Part shown: one piece after another, positions 1 through 11,459 of the stretch
Layout of the letters: each line of letters opens with the position of its first letter
How positions within the stretch are numbered: the stretch's first letter is position 1
From: Antitrichia curtipendula
Lineage: Eukaryota > Streptophyta > Bryopsida > Hypnales > Leucodontaceae
Length of the DNA: 64,000 bases
Reading direction: 5' to 3'
NCBI GenBank assembly: GCA_951230915.1
Contig: OX579640.1
Span: 24,200,981-24,264,980, forward strand
Position numbers and translations under genes: made by a program
Notes under the pieces: generated by a model
What the model saw: only the letters and a program-made list of their open reading frames with translations
What the model was told of the DNA's origin: nothing
The model's database searches: none

Positions 1-25
1 GTGAGATTTCAAATTATCTAAGTGG

Positions 26-322
26 AACACCATATTCATTATTTTGGGAGATTGGGAACCTCTCAAAATAATGCGTGTTTTTGAGGTGACCTAAATATTC
101 AGCTTGAGTCAACCTGATTGTGTCCAAATTCAGCTCGATTTGAGCTGAAATGCGTAAATTCAGGTCAAATTGAGCTAAATTTGCACAAATTCAAGTCGGA
201 TGGAGCTGAATTTGGGCAAATTCAGCTTGAATCGAGCTGAATTTGCAAAAAGAAAAAATAATGAAAAAAACAACCAACCTCCCAAAATCCTGGAAATCTC
301 CCAATATAATGAATATGGTGTT
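26..322. repeat. Fold-back element with internal short tandem repeats
   Basis: The two ends are inverted copies: ACACCATATTCATTAT near 27 is mirrored by ATAATGAATATGGTGT ending near 321, and the similarity continues inward through a TTGGGAGATT block. The middle (about 95-250) is an imperfect tandem array of units of about 38 bp built on AAATTCAGCT and GAGCTGAATTTG, themselves mutually inverted. No coding potential is visible. It is probably a small non-autonomous DNA element; I could not resolve a target-site duplication. Confidence 0.55.
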
Positions 323-1182
323 GTGGGTGGCTGATGACCTTATTAGACGCTTATAGACAGGCTTATTTGACACATTATTCATTAGACATGGGACGTCGGA
401 CATCCAACATGTCACCAACACCCCAAAATGTGTCCAACAAGACAACCCTACTGCTAATCACCTTGTGCACAAAATTACACTACCCTACACTCCCAGAAAC
501 AAGGTCCAATGAATGTCAGTAAATCACTTTTATTACATGATTTATTATTGGAGGCTAGCTGGGAGTCTACGACCAACAAAAATAATTTACGCACTAAAAC
601 AAGTAAGTTCCTATATAATGACATCGATAATTCTGTGACTAAACTTTTCTCCCACTCACCTACTATTCACGGCTACAGATGCATCCAACTATGCTGAAGA
701 AACGAAACAAAATTTTTTCCGGTTACTGTTCCAAGGACAATTAAATTGTGGTTCCTTCTACCAAAACGCATCATAACCACCATAGCATCATAACCACGAC
801 TATTTTCAGGTGATGCTGCAACCAAGGCGACGGCTACAGTCTTGAAAAGTTGAAACTCACTTTAAAACACGAATCGTAGTCTTGAGTTCCAGAAAAAGCC
901 TCGACCAGATTCCATCACAGATCTAGCTGATCGTTCAGGTCGGTACGTATTCCGCGATTAAGAAGAATCAAACTAGCGGCAACACGTCTCACGAATACGT
1001 TGAGTTCAACTGAGACGTACGTGACGCCAAATTGATACGAAACGACTAGACAGTTCACACGTACTCCTAGTGGATCACTCATGACGTACGACTGCTCCAA
1101 ATACCGAGGTACCAATAATCAACAACCGATACTCTGAACACTTCTCATGCAGCGAATTTCGTCGTACGTAGTGTCCTTAACG
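323..1182. other. Intergenic, nothing recognised
   Basis: Only short ORFs without recognisable domains occur here. Base composition is less AT-rich at 880-1150 than in the flanks, but I see no gene, RNA or repeat structure. Confidence 0.5.
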
Positions 1183-1292
1183 TGAATTTCATTAAAATGG
1201 CGGCATTCCAGACTTTGGCAGTTTTACATCTATACTTGTCCTAGATGTTCACACAAAGTGGCGGATTTCATATGCCATTTTAACGAAATTGA
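1183..1292. mobile_element. Short deleted copy of MITE-A
   Basis: It begins with AATTTCATTAAAATGGCGG and ends with CCATTTTAACGAAATT, matching the two termini of the longer MITE-A copies at 1575, 2091 and 27568. Only about 110 bp remain, so most of the interior is deleted. A CTTTGGCAGTTTT block and an ATCTATACTTGTCCTAGAT block are shared with the longer copies. Confidence 0.7.
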
Positions 1293-1574
1293 TGTTCCTT
1301 ACTCCTCAGTCAATCTTGCCGAAACTAATTATGCAGACCATCGCCTTCCAGACATACAGCACGTAATAAAATCAACAGCAGTAATCAAACTCCTGCAGCA
1401 AGCTAGAGAATGCTCGAAATGTCTTCATGATTGGAGATTTTGAAGGAGTTCCTACAATGGAATACCAGTTTTTCAAATATGTTTACTATCTGTAGCTCCT
1501 ACACTTCAGTTAGGACTACGTAAGCTTTGTCAATTTTGGTGTTGTTCTTGGATACGGGGTGCCAAGCTAAATAA

Positions 1575-1892
1575 CGGCAATTTCGTTAAAATGGCGGTAT
1601 TCCGTATGCCATTTTCAGAGCGGCCACTTTGAACTGCGAAAGTGACATCTACGACGGGTATAGATTACATAAATCTTTGTCTTTTATAGATTTCAGAAAT
1701 CTATCACTAAGGTACATTTCAAATTGCACGGTCTGAACTTTGAAAGCAACATCTATGACTATTGTAGATTTCAGACATCTATAAATGGTTTAGATTTCAG
1801 AAATCTAGGATAGTTGAACATTTCAGAGCGGCCGCTCTGAACTGTGAAAACTGCCAAAGTTACGGAATTTCGCCATTTTAACGAAATTGCCC
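1575..1892 (-). mobile_element. MITE-A, full-length copy, inverted relative to 27568
   Basis: The element is about 318 bp with terminal inverted repeats that start GGCAATTTCGTTAAAATGGC and extend about 40 bp. The interior has palindromic TAGATTTCAGAAATCTA-type blocks and a GAGCGGCCGCTCTGA block near the right end. It aligns by eye almost base for base with the reverse complement of 27568-27884, so the two copies are recent. There is no ORF, so mobilisation would need an enzyme supplied elsewhere. The target-site duplication is unclear (flanks ATAA and TTAA). Confidence 0.85.
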
Positions 1893-2090
1893 TTAAATGC
1901 AGAATCGAAACCACACTCAATTCAGCCTGCACACCTTCAGTGATGTAAAAGTTCAAAAAAGTCGTGGAACACTACCGCACAAGTGCTGCATGGCATGCAG
2001 ATAAACTTGAACAATATTTTTCTTAAAAAGGAAACTAAGTAAAGTCGGGTCTCGTCGAGATTGGCACAACCCTTAATTAAAGGCCGTTAT

Positions 2091-2381
2091 GGGCAATTTC
2101 GTTAAAATGGCGGTATTCCGTTAGATTGGCACTTTTAACAGTTCAGACCGTGCACTTTGAAATGGTATGAAATCTATATCTATCTTAGATTTATGAAATC
2201 TATATTTGTCCTAGATATCTGAAATTTATAGAAGTCTTAGATTTTTCAAGTTGTGTGGTCTAAAATCTATATTTGTCATAGATTTTTGAAATCTATACCT
2301 ATACTAGATGTCACTTTTAAAGTTCAAAGTGGGCACTCTGAAAATGGCACACGGAATACCGCCATTTTAACGAAATTGTCC
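2091..2381. mobile_element. MITE-A, third local copy
   Basis: It starts GGGCAATTTCGTTAAAATGG and ends CCATTTTAACGAAATTGTCC. The interior keeps repeated AGATTT...AAATCTA palindromes but differs more from the 1575 and 27568 copies. It lies about 110 bp beyond the 3' end of the SABATH gene. No ORF. The target duplication is unresolved. Confidence 0.8.
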
Positions 2382-2491
2382 ATCAGAATTGTTACTTTTC
2401 AGAATTTCCTCTTCACTAGGCATTGCCCATATACAAAATCATTGAAACATATCAATGAAAAAACATCTAGAAATACAAAATAATATCGATA

Positions 2492-4422
2492 CTAGTTTTG
2501 TCTCAAATCCTTTCGGATCAAAACGGCCAATATGCAATCCAACAACAAGCTGGACACTCTCTTCTCCCGTGCAGCCGTAGCAGCATTTCTCTGCAAGCGT
2601 TCAAAAAACTTATGGCATTTCTCCTCACCAATATGTTCCACCATTATTGAATTCAGTATGCTCCTTGTGAAACGTTTTGTGAACCGGCCGTATGCCTCAG
2701 CATCAGCAAGAAGCTTCTCCACTTCCTCCGGCCTGAAGTAGCTTTGTCGCTTGATTTCACACCGTTTGACATGAAAAGCATTTGTGGACTCTGCGACTAC
2801 TTTCACGTCCTCCACGCTGAGACTGTAGATTGGAACGTTGAAGGTATCTCTTCTTTCTTCTTCTATTACACCCTGTAATGTTAAAACCTCTCCATAAATT
2901 GGTAATAAAGTCATTGAAATGTGATAGACTAGATCATTGTGTTGGTCCACAGTGCATGGAATTCTACAGGCTCAAAATCTCATCATTGAGTCTCCCTAGA
3001 GGGAAGAGCCTAAGTATTTGTTAAAACATGCAAAAAGTTTTGGTGTCCAAAGAGAATAAGAAATTATGTGTTGAAAGCCTTTTTAAGACAATCAAATGAC
3101 TTGAGTGAACTAGAGAATACCTCAACTACAAGTTCTTCCCACGTCGCTTCAAAGACTTTACTGTAAGGACCCGCATACTCTCCCTCCCTATTCCATTGAT
3201 TATCTTGGTGGTGCTTGTCCTCACGACCCATAGCGTACAAGAGAACAAAACCACCTGGGACAACTTCATCTGCTCGAGCTAGCAAAAAATTACCAAGATC
3301 TTGCCTCGCAGCTTGCGAGAAGGCCTGCAATGCTGCAACATTCTCGTTATCATCTATCCACACTCTCCCCTTATTATAAGCCGGTGAAGATTTGTCTAAC
3401 ACTGCATCAGGCACCTGGACAACAGAGCAATAGCCACAACTGATTAGTTTCAGTGTGCACAATGCATAAGAAAGCTTGACTCAAGTCTACTGCTATGATT
3501 TGATTAAGCTTGTTATAGTTTATGACCTGACCGACAATAATTTTGACATTGAAACTGCATTTCTCAGTTACACTGAGGAAGGGAAATTAGTATCATCTAG
3601 AAGGCTTAATGTCATATTTGCGGAAATTGATACAATAGAGTAACATTTCAATCTACATTTATTCACAATACCGTGACTTTGATAATCTAGGGTCACACAT
3701 CTTCTGCAATAGTTTTAAGAAAACGGCATCGACAAACTGCTTACCTGTGACATCCAATGTACCGAGAGGGTAGAGATTGCGCAATGCAGGCTTCCCCTAG
3801 GAAAGAGGCGTCTATGGAATGATCCCGGGACTGCCGTGACATAGAAATCCTCCATGCTCGTTTGCGTTTTTCTCCAGTCCTCCACTTGAAGGAACAAAGT
3901 GTTGAAATCATTGGAAGGCAAGTCACAGAAGAAGTACTGCACCTCATCAGGAATTTTCCTCCCATTGCTCGACCTTGCTCTGCACACATTGCGGTAACAG
4001 ATCTCCGCATACCCAAGAGTATTCGCTCCCACGGAGCATCCGAAATCAGCCATACGAATCGCGCTCCCGCTCCAGTCCTTAAACAATTCCAGCTCCTGAA
4101 TCTCTTGTTCCAAGATCGGTTTCACGATATTTATGGATTGAGATTGCATCGACGAGTTTCTGGTGTAGCTGAACTCTCCTGCGCCACTCCCCATCCCAGA
4201 TATGGTTCGTGCGATCTTCACCGTGTTCTCTTCGCCTTCGCCACTCCCCATCCCAGATTTGATCCCAAATTTGGTTCGTTCAATCTTCATCGTTTTCTCC
4301 TCGCCTCCAAGCCTGGCCATCCCAGATATGGTTCGTGCAATCTTCATTGTTTTCTCTTCGCCTTCACGCCTGGCCATAGTATCACCGTAAACCTCACCTC
4401 CACCTGCTGCCGCATCAACCAT
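2492..4422 (-). CDS. SABATH-family SAM-dependent carboxyl methyltransferase, three exons
   Basis: Exons read 4422-3745, 3414-3121 and 2872-2492. All have GT-AG introns in phase 0 and give 450 residues. SABATH enzymes methylate carboxyl groups of small acids (salicylate, jasmonate, farnesoate, cinnamate and others) using SAM in the cytosol; the substrate here cannot be told. Family landmarks in order are GEFSYTRNSSMQ (82-93), the SAM motif MADFGCSVGANTL (124-136), FCDLPSNDFN (165-174), PGSF (199-202), HWMSQVP across the first junction, NKGRVWI, and VEGVIEEERRDTFNVPIY across the second. SAM-contacting Gln, Asp and Asn equivalents (93, 126, 134) and the substrate-pocket Trp (223) are present. 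The N-terminus is odd: residues 22-77 hold three imperfect copies of an EEKTMKIARTISGM unit ahead of the normal family start, making the protein longer than the usual 350-390. Two pseudogene copies downstream have only one unit. Confidence 0.9.
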
Positions 4423-4566
4423 AGCTAAAACAGCTCACTTAATGGCAATTCGATAGTGCTGCAAACTGCAAACTAAGCTTCTGTTATCGAAGTCAGGGTG
4501 TTCTATCCATGCAAACCTCATGTAAGTCACGTTAAGAATGATCCTATTATCACTCATGCAACATGA

Positions 4567-4572
4567 TATATA
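4567..4572 (-). promoter_or_regulatory. TATA-like box upstream of the SABATH gene
   Basis: On the minus strand this reads TTATATATC, about 145 bp before the ATG at 4422. It is the only TATA-like run between the start codon and the MITE at 4606-5068. The transcription start is not known, so this is a candidate only. Confidence 0.35.
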
Positions 4573-4605
4573 ACAAGAACCAGAGTATGCTGAGTCAAGG
4601 AGTTA

Positions 4606-5068
4606 GAGCATCTGCAATGGAGTCGGCTTCCAACACGGTAACGGCAAAATGGCAACTCCAAAAAACCTCCCGAATGCAGTTGGTATTCTTCCCTTCCTAA
4701 ATCCGGCATCTCCTTCCCAATCAAGCAAGTTGGGAAGTTCCCAAATCCCGCAAGTTGGCAAATATGAAGGGCTTGCAACTTGGCTCACAATAAGAAAATT
4801 CTTAATTGTCATACCTTTTCCGGTATTGTGATGTGTGCCAATAAATTGAACCTTCTCTTTTTGCATGCAAAAAAACTTTTTTCTAATGTAGAATCTTTTT
4901 CTCTCCTTTTTATAATGCATAAAATTCCATTTGAGGTTTGGATTGCCTGCATTGAACTGGTTGTTTGTATTAAAAGTCCACATAACAGAATGAGATCCGC
5001 GACCTCCCTCCACTTGGGAGATTCCGGTGATGTCCCTGTTCCCGGTCATGCACGTACTGCGGATGCTC
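4606..5068. mobile_element. TIR element (GAGCAT type) inserted in the SABATH upstream region
   Basis: The ends are GAGCATCTGCAATGG and, inverted, GAGCATCCGCAGTACG. Flanks are TTA and TTC, a plausible decayed 3-bp target duplication. The same end motif, with clean 3-bp duplications, marks 49679-50116 and 51682-53642; a 3-bp TWA target duplication suggests PIF/Harbinger-type non-autonomous elements. Comparison with the upstream module at 35340-35420 shows the sequence continuing on both sides of the insert (CTTCTAACACTC on one side, GACTC and TCTGGTTCTTG on the other), which supports insertion. No transposase ORF. Confidence 0.7.
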
Positions 5069-5964
5069 TTCGAGTGTTAGAAGAGCAGATACCAGAGTCT
5101 TACGAACAGCTGATCTGAAAATGCATGGAAGAATATCTGCCATTGACGTGCAGTTACCACGTTAACTTTACAGACGGCACATGATGCCCTTCTCTAATGC
5201 TTCGTTTTATATCTATATTTCTGAAAAAGGGAGCATCTCTGCTTGACCTACCTGCTTGACATACCTGCTTGACTTCGAATCTCAAAAAGCTGTGCAACTA
5301 GCCCTCCACTAGCTCAGCCTCCTGGAACGCTGGAAGCCTGGAACGCTGAGCCGGGCACCTTGCAAATCATCCTGTTGGGTACCCAGCGAATCATTTGTTT
5401 AGACAATATACAAGAACATTTTCCGTCGGAGGTCAAACTACTGTTCAAAATCTCTCCCTTTTCATACAAAATTCCAACAATGAACATTTGCACTTTGTCT
5501 TATATAGAAGGATTGTCTAACATAGAAGGATTCTCTATCATCCACTGGACAATTTTAAGCCGCCGCGTCGTTAATTTGACCCTCCCCTTGCGAAGACATT
5601 CTAGAATTTCGTGCACACTTCCCGTACTAATCAAAATGACTCACGTGGAGCACACTTGTCTCACATTCAGTCTATTTGACTTCCATGATGATGGTCTTCT
5701 AAGTAGCCAAATTAAGTGGGTTACAATGTAGACATGGAAGCGGGCGTGGAAGGGCATCTTAAAATGTCTTCGCAGGCAAGAAACTCACAGGCCCAAACTC
5801 GATCAGCATAGCCAAAACGACAAACACACGGTGTAAAATAAAGCATGTGCTTCTGTAACGAACACCAACACCAACACCAAAACTGTCATAAAAAACGAGA
5901 CGTTTTTACACAATCAAAGCATGTCTGCATTTCTGAACACAAATCACCACACTGTTGCTTTTTC
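5069..5964. other. Distal upstream region of the SABATH gene; no gene
   Basis: The part to about 5300 is an inverted copy of the module at 35107-35400. It includes a short tandem CTGCTTGAC(C/A)TAC array near 5240-5275 and a TTCGAATCTCAAAAAGC block. Beyond 5300 only short unrecognised ORFs occur. Confidence 0.5.
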
Positions 5965-5970
5965 AAAAAA
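5965..5970 (-). terminator. Pol III terminator of the tRNA-Gly gene
   Basis: A run of six T on the minus strand begins 9 bases after the tRNA 3' end, as expected for RNA polymerase III termination. Confidence 0.75.
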
Positions 5971-5979
5971 CTAAGGACA

Positions 5980-6050
5980 TGCGCAGCCGGGGAATCGAAC
6001 CCCGGTCAGTACCGTGGGAGGGTACTATGATACCACTACACCAGCTGCGC
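5980..6050 (-). tRNA. tRNA-Gly (anticodon CCC)
   Basis: The 71-nt sequence folds as a cloverleaf. The acceptor stem GCGCAGC pairs with GCTGCGC before discriminator A. The D-arm holds the A-box TGGTGTAGTGG. The anticodon stem GTACC/GGTAC encloses CTCCCAC with anticodon CCC. The T-arm CCGGG GTTCGAT TCCCGG-type region holds the B-box GGTTCGATTCC. There is no intron, and CCA is not encoded, as in nuclear tRNA genes. It delivers glycine at GGG codons in cytosolic translation. An oligo-T terminator follows. No stem mismatch is visible, so it looks functional. Confidence 0.96.
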
Positions 6051-9000
6051 CCTCGTACCCGTCGACCTCGTCACGGATCTCTTTCGTGCTACTGCCTGTA
6101 CTGCAATCTATACTTGTTCAGAGATAGCTCTTGATGCTTCAAAACATTCAACTATGCAATGCTATCCAGATCAGGCAAATTCTGCCCTGTGTCGAGATTG
6201 CGCTCTCTACACCCTGCCTTGTACCTTCTAGAAGCAGAGTTCCTGTTCAATGATAACCTGCACACCCTAGCAGCAACTAGACACAAGCTTGGCAGGGCAT
6301 TGCTCAGGATATCAGTCACCAGCCGACTGAAGGTCAGAATCTTAAATGATGTACACCAGATTGGGGTTTTGCTTGTTTTCTTTCCGGTGAATGCAAGGGT
6401 AGCTGATGTGCGGGCTACTCTTAAGCTAGAAAATGCTGACTGAGGGGCAGGCTACGTACACCACTCTGGCCAGGTGCGCACAGACTTTTGGAACATACGC
6501 TTTTGAGATTTGTACATTACAGTAAACCCCTCCAGTTAGATTGACAAAGTTTATGTTAGTATCTAGACCTCATATAGTCCTCATGCAGAGTTAATGTTAT
6601 TATAACGAAAATGGTATGAACTTAATTTTAGTGAGATATAAGTGCCATGGACATTAACTTGATACCTAATACATTGGCAAAACTTAAGTTGACATTACAT
6701 CAACATTGTTGTCTTCATGCCAGCCATGGCTACCGTATTAGATTGACATTAACTTATCATTAATAACCTCGTGAATCTAATGGGGTCTTTTGAGATGTTC
6801 GGAGCTTGAAGTAGTCTACTTGCTAGAATTTCAGACCTTGTTTCTTTGAGCGTTGAAACATGATTTCCACTCAACTTTGAATGTTTTTGTAAATGTAGAC
6901 AACGTCATAGTAAGTTAATTATGAAGTAGTTAAATTAGCATGAAGTCGCTGTCGATTTTGAGGTTCCCAAAGGGGATATCCCTTTGGTTCTTGAGCTTTT
7001 CTGTATAGCAACTCTCTCTTTGCTGTGAGGCATCTTGACTGTGATCGCTTGAGGTTCTTACACAGCTGCTGCTTACATGTGTGAATGCGCTGTTGATGCG
7101 AACACTGCTGGACGATACACTGAGTATCGGAGCTTGCTATTGCGCTCGAAGTTTCGTGTTCCTTTCCAATTTGGGCTCGTTCTGATTCTGATCCCTAGAA
7201 TCTCAATCATCCCCAAATGCTGTAATTTGTATTCATTTTGCAATGTGCATTCGCAAAGCGCCTCTGTTCTCATTTTTGGCCCATCCTGCGGTTGCTTGTA
7301 TTCAAGAAATACATGACATTTTTCAGCCTCACAGTGATCTTCCTCTGCAAAGACACTCGGTTTTGGGTGTCGGTTTAGGCAACGACACCCAAAACCGACA
7401 CCTTTCTAAAACCAGCGTCTACGTAAGATCTACGTATTCTTGCTTAAATTGTGACTCCCATTGTTTAGAAACATCTAATTTCAGCACTTTGAAAATTCAT
7501 AGTTTATTGTTGAAAATTCATAGTTTATTCATATAGTCTCCAAAAATTGCATTCCAGCAAAATCCCCTTATGACTACCAACGATACCCAACAAAAAAATT
7601 TCAATATAATAATGAGTGAGTTTCTACAAAGCAAGATCATCGGGTTGTCATACCATGATAGTGTCCTTGGGTGAGTTTTCAAACTCAACCACTTCATAGA
7701 ATGTTAATCTAAATTTGAAAACAAGAGAGATCTAAAAATTCCTGTTTCTCTTAAATTAGAGAACTTTTCAACCAGGCAGTGAGTCACTTGCATGAGCATA
7801 TGTTTCCCAACTAAGCTCAACTGACACTCAGCGATCAAATTTTCAAAGCTTCACCTTACAGTCGCTTCTTTTCAGGCTCTTGACTGAAGTTTGCAGCATA
7901 ACGTGGCAAGTAACACATGCGTCTATGATTGTACTTCATATACAATCACCATTGCACGCTTCCTGTCCTGATATCCACAGCCTTGCTTCATTGCATCACT
8001 CAGTAAATCGAAATTGAATCTCAACTCATCCGTAAACTGGAATTACAACTTCAGAACCCAAAGAGGAAAAACCATGTAGCGTGGGTTTAGTACATGATCT
8101 CTCAGGGTAGAACCTACATGCTTTGAGAGTTCAATTCAAACATAGGCTTCTAGCCACATCAGAACCTTGCATTTCAAGTGCTTCAAAGTTGATATCATGG
8201 TACAAAGTTGATGCTCACCGTTGTACAATGTTAATCGTGATCGACTAATAAGTAACGGCGAGATGCTCTTTGCCAGAAGAAGCTTTCGCCCAGCCGGCAA
8301 AGTAAAACGATTTCTTAAACTCAGAGAATGTAATCCGGACGCTCTTTGGTAGTCAGCAACTCAGGGATGGGACGTCTCGTCAGAAGGGGCATTGAAAGTG
8401 GCAATTGATATACGGGACTTTAAGCTCGCACATGCCGGTGCTCCACACTTCTGTACCTCCCATTGCTCAAAATCTGCAACCAAAAAGTGACTAGGATATC
8501 AACCGTCTTCATATATATTTTTAGTAAATTTTTTCATATTAAAGGTCATTACTTAATATCTTATCTTTAGGACTATACTTAAAAGCACACTTAAAACACC
8601 CCTTTCTCTTGTAGTGGATAGAGTTTTCAACCTTCATTCTCCCAATTAGCCATTGTACAACTTACCATTGTCCAAGGCAATATTAGTTTGTAAGTCATAC
8701 CTTTGTTTTTAAAAAACTAGTACCTTGTATTGTTTAAAACCATAGCCCTTGTATTTTTTGTTCAAAACAAAAACCAAGTACTTTTGTGTTAAAATCCAAG
8801 CTTTGTATTAAAAAGCAAATAGTCTAACAACCCAATCATTGTACTCTAGCCTAATATCCCAATCATTTTCACTCTATCCAACACCCTAGTCATTGCAACC
8901 CAGCCCAAATCCCAAGCTAGCTTAGTTGAGATTGAATCAAGAAGAAGTCAGGGCAACAAAGGAAGAATGAACTATTCCAAACTAATGATGCAGTAACGAT

Positions 9001-10368
9001 GTGATAACTATTAAATTAACGTGCAAACCCATGAAACAATAGTAATCACACAATAACTCTTGACAAATAGTAGGTTGTAAACTTTGTGATGTTAGTAAAC
9101 CTTTAGATGTTAATAAACCTTAACATTGGAGAGATGAAGAAGTACCACATAGGACCATGGTCCTTGGATGGGTTACTTCTATTCTATATAAGGATCCCGT
9201 ATGATAACAATGTCTTTGTCAATTTCATGCAAAGATCACAAATTTGAAGTATATGGAACTTGTTGGTGCCATATTCTATCTCAACAAAGTATGTCATCAA
9301 TCTCATCCATTCCTTATTTATCTTGCATTAGGAAAAATTTCAGGCTTCAAAGAAGCCGTTAAGAAAAAGTTCTCCAAGTTGTAACCAAATTATTTAATAG
9401 TTCAAAATAATAATAATATTTTTAAAAAAAAAATTTAATTTACACAATAAATAACTAATAATAAAATTGGATAAAAATAATAAAATAATCACCATCTGAT
9501 GCACTAATAGTGTCACATCAAATTGTTAGAGTTCTATAATTTTGGATTTATTTTAAAAATTAAAAATTTTAATCATTTTAAATATTTTTTGAAGTATTTG
9601 TTAAAATTGTCTTGCATCATGTAGTCCTTGCCATTCACTGAAAAAATTAATTAATTATTTTTTATCTAGGGCTAAGATTTTTTATAATGGATTTACCTCC
9701 AAATTGTTGAGAGACAATCCCAGAGCCAAATTTGGAAGAAGTTAACAACCTTGAGGATTTTGAGAAAAAAGACAACAACATTGAGAATTATTTGATTCAA
9801 AGAGGCAAGAGAGTTGAAGTAAACTTTTATTAGTTGTGATAGATCGATCAAGGCAATTGTTGTAGTGCAATACAAGAAAATCCAAAATAGATACTGGAGA
9901 AATTTTCTTGTTGTTTATAAAAACTAAACAAATGTCTTTTCATGTTTATGAAAATTAGACAAATGTCCTCTCACATTTATGGAAATTGGACAAATTTCTT
10001 TCCATATCCTAAGTCAAAAGTCTATTCCTACTTTCCTAGTGCATACTAAGCTATCCTAATCTATTGTCAATAGATATTCACTAAATAATAGAGTTCTTTA
10101 AAATTTCATACATGAACAACTAGATTTCTCATAAGTAGAGCATATGATTGTTGTGTGGTTTGTTATTGTCATAGATTTGTTGTTTTGGAAGTACATTTAC
10201 CCTAAAAAGAAGGGTCATGATTCATATTAATTACAAGATATAATTAAATATGGCGCCTAAAATTCATATTAATTACAAGATATACTAAAAAAAATCTGAA
10301 ATTTTCACCGTAGGTATATATCATAGTTTATAAAAAACCTGGTATGAGCCAAAGTTGCCATCGTACCA
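6051..10368. other. Intergenic, AT-rich, no convincing gene
   Basis: No ORF here has a recognisable domain. Around 6520-6795 the left edge ACAGTAAACCCCTCCAG and a right-hand CTAATGGGGTCTTT are weakly inverted and may be an old TIR element. A strong hairpin lies at 7358-7397. Two direct copies of ATTCATATTAATTACAAGAT occur near 10221 and 10261. From 9400 to 9600 the DNA is extremely AT-rich. Confidence 0.5.
7358..7397. repeat. Perfect 15-bp hairpin
   Basis: The arms CGGTTTTGGGTGTCG and CGACACCCAAAACCG are separated by 10 bases. The stem has no mismatch. No poly-T tract or flanking gene gives it a role; it may be a fold-back remnant. Confidence 0.7.
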
Positions 10369-11082
10369 TCATACTACTAAAATCATAACTCCCTCTGTAA
10401 TATCACAAATGCTACCATTAATAATAGGGGCTCATGCTTGCTATGCTACGCATTCATTGTATCACATATTAGTAAAATTTTGATATATTTGAATAGAATG
10501 CATGATAATGTTTTCAATAAGTCTTTGAAATAATTAATTTTAATATTTTGTAAAAATATTTTCAATCATGCATACATAAAAATAATATTTTAACACAATA
10601 TTATATTACAGAAATAGAGTATTAGTTTGCAATCACCTCTCTAATATCACTTTTATAGCTTTTATGATTTCAAAATTTTATTGCTACTACCAAATGATTT
10701 GAGAAATTTATTCAATTGAAGTGATTTTGGATTTCACAACAATTAAGTTGTTCATGAAGTTTTTGAAATTTACAAGTTTTTCTTTTCAATTCACCAAGTT
10801 TTTGGATTGCCATTGTTCATAACAATTGAGGCAACTTTTGAATGCATTACAATAAATGTGTATCTTTTACAGTATTCACCATTGCATATATTTCATTCAT
10901 TATTCAATAAATTTCTATTGTACATTTCAATATATGCTTACATATAAACAAAATTATACAAAGATTTTAGTAATTTTATTTGAAGATTTATTGAAATTTT
11001 TGTTCTACATTTTATCTAATACATAAAAATTCTAATAAAATTCTAATGATGAATGCGTAGCAAAGCAAGTGCCAACCGCTAG
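10369..11082 (+). mobile_element. Non-autonomous Helitron
   Basis: It starts 5'-TCATACTACTAAAATCAT preceded by A, and ends GCCAACCGCTAG followed by T, as Helitrons do (TC...CTRR between A and T). The 3' end GCGTAGCAAAGCAAG is shared with the next element. It is about 714 bp with no ORF. Near its 5' end, GCTTGCTATGCTACGCATTC (10437-10456) is an inverted version of the 3'-terminal region, a subterminal inverted repeat. A CTCTGTAATATCAC block is also shared with the neighbour's left end. Confidence 0.8.
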
Positions 11083-11108
11083 TCATACTACTAAAATCAC
11101 ACGGTCTT

Positions 11109-11207
11109 CTGTAATATCATATTTTAACACAGTATGATATTACAGAGTTCCAACGGCCACTTCACCTCTGTAATATCACACAATGTAAAAATATGATATT
11201 ACAGAGG
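11109..11207. repeat. Two hairpins at the Helitron 5' end
   Basis: The first stem is CTGTAATATCATA / TATGATATTACAG (13 bp). The second is CCTCTGTAATATCA / TGATATTACAGAGG (14 bp). Both are perfect and share the CTGTAATATCA core, so the region carries four alternating inverted copies. The left Helitron shows one such copy at about 10393. Confidence 0.8.
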
Positions 11208-11459
11208 TATAATGATATTATGAAGGTTAAGGTTTTCTTGGCTTCACAACAAAATATTTACAAAGTCTTTGCAATTTGAAAAATTTGCATTTCAATTCTT
11301 CAATTTTGGTCACCATTGGTTGTGAAGCAAGAAATTTATCAAGTGATGGTGTTCTTGAGCTCAACAATACCTCTAAGGTATCTTCTTTACATTTATTTTG
11401 AGCAAATTTGAATTCATATATAGAATGGTGGTTTGAACATTGAGTTTCAACATTGAGCA

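Noticed and set aside
3862..4428. 188-residue plus-strand ORF
   Set aside because: Antisense shadow of SABATH exon 1; the minus-strand frame has all family motifs and proper splice sites.
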